In this document: in pieces, positions 60,385 to 64,000 of the stretch
How the letters are laid out: each line of letters begins with the position of its first letter
Numbering within the stretch: position 1 is the stretch's first letter
Source of the DNA: Rhodococcus erythropolis NBRC 15567
Lineage (GTDB): Bacteria > Actinomycetota > Actinomycetes > Mycobacteriales > Mycobacteriaceae
Direction of reading: 5' to 3'
DNA: 64,000 nucleotides
Assembly (NCBI RefSeq): GCF_001552595.1
Contig: NZ_BCRM01000006.1
Location: forward strand, 1-64,000
Notes under the pieces: model-generated
Database searches by the model: none
The model's input: only the letters and a program-made list of their open reading frames with translations
What the model was told of the DNA's origin: nothing
Program-made: the position numbers and the translations under genes

Positions 60385-61611
60385 GTGTCGACGCACGTGA
60401 ACTCGCAGTCCGGGCAGACACTCCCGCCCGAGCAGTGGCGTGACAAGAAGAGATATCTTTGGCTGCTCGGCCTGGTGCCGCCGACGGCGGTCTTCATTGC
60501 CGTCGGATTGGTCGCGTTGTTCAACAGTCTCGGGTGGAACGCGGTCTCGCCGGTGTGGTGGTGGATCGGGCCGTTGCTCGTCTACATCCTGCTCCCGATC
60601 CTCGACATCTTCTTCGGTCCGGACGGCGAGAATCCGCCGGACGAGGTGATGGAGCGCCTCGAGAACGACAAGTACTACCGGTACTGCACCTACATCTACA
60701 TACCGTTCCAGTTGGCCAGCCTGGTCCTGGCCTGCTATCTCTGGTCGGCGACCGACCTGTCCTGGCTCGGAATCGACGGGGGACTGGGGCTGATCTCCAA
60801 GATCGGTCTGGCGATCAGTATCGGTTGCGTCGCAGGAATCGGGATCAACACCGCACACGAACTAGGTCACAAGAAGGACGATCTCGAGCGCTGGTTGTCG
60901 AAGATCACTCTGGCGCAGTCGTTTTACGGCCACTTCTACATCGAGCACAATCGTGGACACCACGTGCGGGTCGCCACGCCCGAGGACCCGGCGTCGTCTC
61001 GCTTCGGCGAGAGCTTCTGGACCTTCCTGCCGCGCAGTGTGTGGGGATCTCTGCGCTCGTCGTGGTCCCTGGAGAAAGCCAGGCTCGATCGACTGGGTAA
61101 GAAGCCGTGGACAATTCGCAACGACGTCCTGCATTCGTGGTTGATGTCCGTCGTACTCTTCGGTGTCCTCGTCGCCGTCTTCGGGCTCTCGGTGCTGCCG
61201 TTCCTGGTGCTGCAGGCCGTCTTCGGATTCTGCCTGCTCGAAACCGTCAACTACCTCGAACATTACGGACTGAAGCGTCGCCGTCTGGACAGTGGGCGGT
61301 ACGAGCGCGCCGCACCGGAGCACAGTTGGAACAGCGATCACATCTGCACCAACATCTTCCTGTATCACCTCCAGCGTCACAGTGACCATCATGCGAACCC
61401 GACACGTCGTTATCAGACGCTTCGAAGCATGGACGGTGCACCCAACCTGCCCAGTGGGTACGCGAGCATGATCATGCTCGCCTACGTTCCGCCGCTGTGG
61501 CGAAAAGTCATGGATCCCAAGGTCCTTGCCCATTACGGCGGTGACATCACGCGAGTCAACGTTCAGCCGTCCAAGCGTGATCGCATTCTCGCCCGGTACG
61601 GAGCAGCGTGA
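60385..61611 (+). CDS. alkB: alkane 1-monooxygenase
   Basis: A 408-residue membrane di-iron hydroxylase. It converts medium-chain n-alkanes to 1-alkanols with O2 and electrons from rubredoxin. Six hydrophobic segments and the eight-His boxes are seen: HELGHKK (H158, H162), EHNRGHH (H188, H192, H193), a histidine in NYLEHYG (H293), and LQRHSDHH (H332, H335, H336). GTG has GAGGAGG upstream. The following genes are two rubredoxins and a TetR regulator with no reductase gene, which matches the rhodococcal alkB2 cluster layout, not alkB1. Confidence 0.95.
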   Translation: MSTHVNSQSGQTLPPEQWRDKKRYLWLLGLVPPTAVFIAVGLVALFNSLGWNAVSPVWWWIGPLLVYILLPILDIFFGPDGENPPDEVMERLENDKYYRYCTYIYIPFQLASLVLACYLWSATDLSWLGIDGGLGLISKIGLAISIGCVAGIGINTAHELGHKKDDLERWLSKITLAQSFYGHFYIEHNRGHHVRVATPEDPASSRFGESFWTFLPRSVWGSLRSSWSLEKARLDRLGKKPWTIRNDVLHSWLMSVVLFGVLVAVFGLSVLPFLVLQAVFGFCLLETVNYLEHYGLKRRRLDSGRYERAAPEHSWNSDHICTNIFLYHLQRHSDHHANPTRRYQTLRSMDGAPNLPSGYASMIMLAYVPPLWRKVMDPKVLAHYGGDITRVNVQPSKRDRILARYGAA

Positions 61612-61796
61612 TGAGCAGCTACCGATGCCCGGTATGTGAATACGTCTACGACGAGTCGAAGGGTGCACCACGAGAAGGGTTTCCGGCAGGAACGCCGTGG
61701 GATGCCGTGCCGGACGACTGGTGCTGCCCGGACTGCGGCGTCCGGGAAAAGCTCGACTTCGAACCGATGCCGGCGACGGCGGGGAATGAATCATGA
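61611..61796 (+). CDS. rubA: rubredoxin (first)
   Basis: A 61-residue rubredoxin. Iron ligands are CPVC near residue 6 and CPDCG near residue 39. It carries electrons to AlkB. ATG 61611 is used (GGAG 7 bases upstream); GTG 61608 is an alternative. The start overlaps the alkB stop (TGATG). Confidence 0.92.
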
Positions 61797-61975
61797 ACGA
61801 CTACAAGCTGTATCAGTGCGCGCAATGCGGATTCGAGTACGACGAGGCAGTCGGCTGGCCGGAGGACGGTATCGAACCGGGAACTCGCTGGGACGACATT
61901 CCCGAAGACTGGAGTTGCCCGGACTGCGGCGCGGCGAAGAGCGACTTCTTCATGGTGGAGGTCGAGCGGCGGTGA
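61793..61975 (+). CDS. rubA: rubredoxin (second)
   Basis: A 60-residue rubredoxin with CAQCG and CPDCG iron-binding pairs. ATGA overlap with the first. In alkane clusters with two rubredoxins usually only one type supports AlkB activity; which one does so here is not decided by sequence. Confidence 0.92.
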
Positions 61976-62010
61976 GTTGCGTCGGCGTCGAACGGACCTG
62001 AGCGCGGCGG

Positions 62011-62016
62011 TAGTGT
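62011..62016 (+). promoter_or_regulatory. -10 element TAGTGT for the TetR gene (leaderless)
   Basis: TAGTGT ends 7 bases before ATG 62024, with no ribosome-binding site. Suggests that the regulator can be transcribed separately from alkB. Confidence 0.4.
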
Positions 62017-62023
62017 CGTCACC

Positions 62024-62665
62024 ATGACTTCGACGCCAACTCGTCTGCCGCAGAAAGAAGCGTCGCGCCTGCTGCTGCGTACGTCGGTGCTCGATTCGAT
62101 GCGTGAGTTGTTGACCGAGCGTGACTGGTCCGAGGTGACGCTGACAGTTCTGGCCAAGCATGCCGGTGTGAGTCGTCAGACGCTCTACAACGAGTTCGGT
62201 TCGAGGCAAGGGCTTGCCGAGGCATACGCGCTTCGCCTTGCCGACGGATTCGTCGATGCGGTGGACGAGGCCATGGTGGCGAACGACGGACGTGCAGTCG
62301 AGGCACTGACGGCGGGCTTCGGATCGTTTTTCGCCTCCAGCGCAACCGACCCGTTGGTGATCTCTCTGCTCACCGGTGAGGCCAAGCCGGACCTTCTTCG
62401 CCTGATCACCACTGACAGCGCGGTCATCATCGAACGCGCGTCGTCGCGGCTTGCGGAGAGCTTCCAGCGAGGGTGGATTCAGGCGTCACCCGCCGATGCC
62501 GGGATTCTGGCCAGGGCGATTGCGCGTCTCGGACTCAGCTACATTTCGATGCCGCCGGAGTCCGAAGTTTCGGTGGCGGAGGATCTGGGCACATTGCTCG
62601 GGCCATTCATCGACGTGGCGCGAGAGGGTCGCGCAGTAGAGGGGCGGGCGGGAGAGGGCGTCTAA
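62024..62665 (+). CDS. alkX: TetR-family regulator of the alkane cluster (AlkX/AlkU type)
   Basis: A 213-residue TetR protein. The N-terminal HTH is LTVLAKHAGVSRQTLYNEFGSRQGLAEAYALRLADGF. The C-terminal domain is mainly helical and should bind a fatty acid or similar effector. Its location after two rubredoxins is the same as AlkX in M. tuberculosis and rhodococci, where it represses alkB. The paired TGTACA site before alkB is a candidate operator; no matching site was seen directly upstream of this gene. Confidence 0.88.
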   Translation: MTSTPTRLPQKEASRLLLRTSVLDSMRELLTERDWSEVTLTVLAKHAGVSRQTLYNEFGSRQGLAEAYALRLADGFVDAVDEAMVANDGRAVEALTAGFGSFFASSATDPLVISLLTGEAKPDLLRLITTDSAVIIERASSRLAESFQRGWIQASPADAGILARAIARLGLSYISMPPESEVSVAEDLGTLLGPFIDVAREGRAVEGRAGEGV

Positions 62666-62692
62666 CCGATAGCCTGGTACACCGATAGGCTT

Positions 62693-62707
62693 GTGCATAG
62701 TTTGCAC
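62693..62707 (+). promoter_or_regulatory. short palindrome upstream of ahcY
   Basis: GTGCA-tagtt-TGCAC (62693-62707) lies 18 bases before the ahcY start and just before its ribosome-binding site. It could be an operator or leader hairpin. Confidence 0.3.
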
Positions 62708-62725
62708 GTCAACCAGGAGAGGCAG

Positions 62726-64000
<1,275 letters not shown>

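Noticed and set aside
62666-62725. SAH riboswitch before ahcY
   Set aside because: The gap is only 60 bases and lacks the conserved SAH-riboswitch core; only a short palindrome is visible.

Overview
This is a high-GC actinobacterial chromosome segment, almost certainly from a mycolic-acid-containing member of the Mycobacteriales. Rhodococcus of the erythropolis/qingshengii type fits best. The evidence is a gene order that follows the Mycobacterium tuberculosis stretch lat-lrpA-pcd / accA3-SufE-sseA-maf-accE5-accD5-birA / PH protein-GtrA-purK-purE / cpsA-rmlD-wbbL-manC / fbiA-fbiB / whiB2 / pmm-tobH-manA / alkB-rubredoxins-TetR / ahcY (recalled from knowledge, not searched), plus an alkane hydroxylase cluster without a reductase, as described for rhodococcal alkB2. 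No rRNA, tRNA, CRISPR array, transposase or prophage gene was seen. The window opens inside a nucleobase permease and closes inside S-adenosylhomocysteinase.

1-7.75 kb: an NCS2 permease, a 2-oxoglutarate-type oxygenase and an alpha/beta hydrolase form one coupled unit. Next is a lysine-degradation module: lysine 6-aminotransferase (lat), an Lrp/AsnC regulator, an aminoadipate-semialdehyde-type dehydrogenase, and a DUF1338 enzyme of the 2-oxoadipate dioxygenase/decarboxylase (HglS) family. 7.75-14.5 kb: a tightly overlapped six-gene purine operon on the minus strand (OHCU decarboxylase, HIU hydrolase, uricase, 8-oxoguanine-type deaminase, FAD subunit and a fused FeS-Mo subunit of xanthine dehydrogenase) converts guanine-type bases to allantoin.

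14.5-31.3 kb: a tyrosine phosphatase, small membrane genes, then the acyl-CoA carboxylase locus (accA3 ... maf-accE-accD5, divergent birA). Into this conserved locus are set three condensation-domain/PapA-like acyltransferase genes, a 14-TM DHA2 exporter and a DUF222-HNH gene with a perfect LexA (SOS) box. Two of the acyltransferases sit with the exporter; the third is coupled to sseA-sufE. This insert is the most interesting candidate system here: a possible acyl-lipid decoration and export module beside the enzymes that make malonyl-CoA-type building blocks.

31.3-43.7 kb: DUF308 and PH-domain membrane proteins, an OmpR-type two-component system, GtrA, purK-purE, a small HExxH protein, a NarL-type two-component system and a MacB-like ABC transporter. 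43.7-58.7 kb: cell-envelope and cofactor genes: LCP ligase, dTDP-rhamnose synthesis (rmlD), rhamnosyltransferase wbbL, mannose activation (manC, pmm, manA), F420 synthesis (fbiA, fbiB), whiB2 and small actinobacterial conserved genes. 58.7-64 kb: an APC permease, the alkB-rubredoxin-rubredoxin-TetR cluster and ahcY.

A recurring theme is promoter design. At least 17 genes have a TAnnnT-like hexamer 6-8 bases before the start codon and mostly no ribosome-binding site, which predicts leaderless mRNAs. Adjacent same-strand genes commonly overlap by 1-4 bases, and several convergent gene pairs overlap at their ends.
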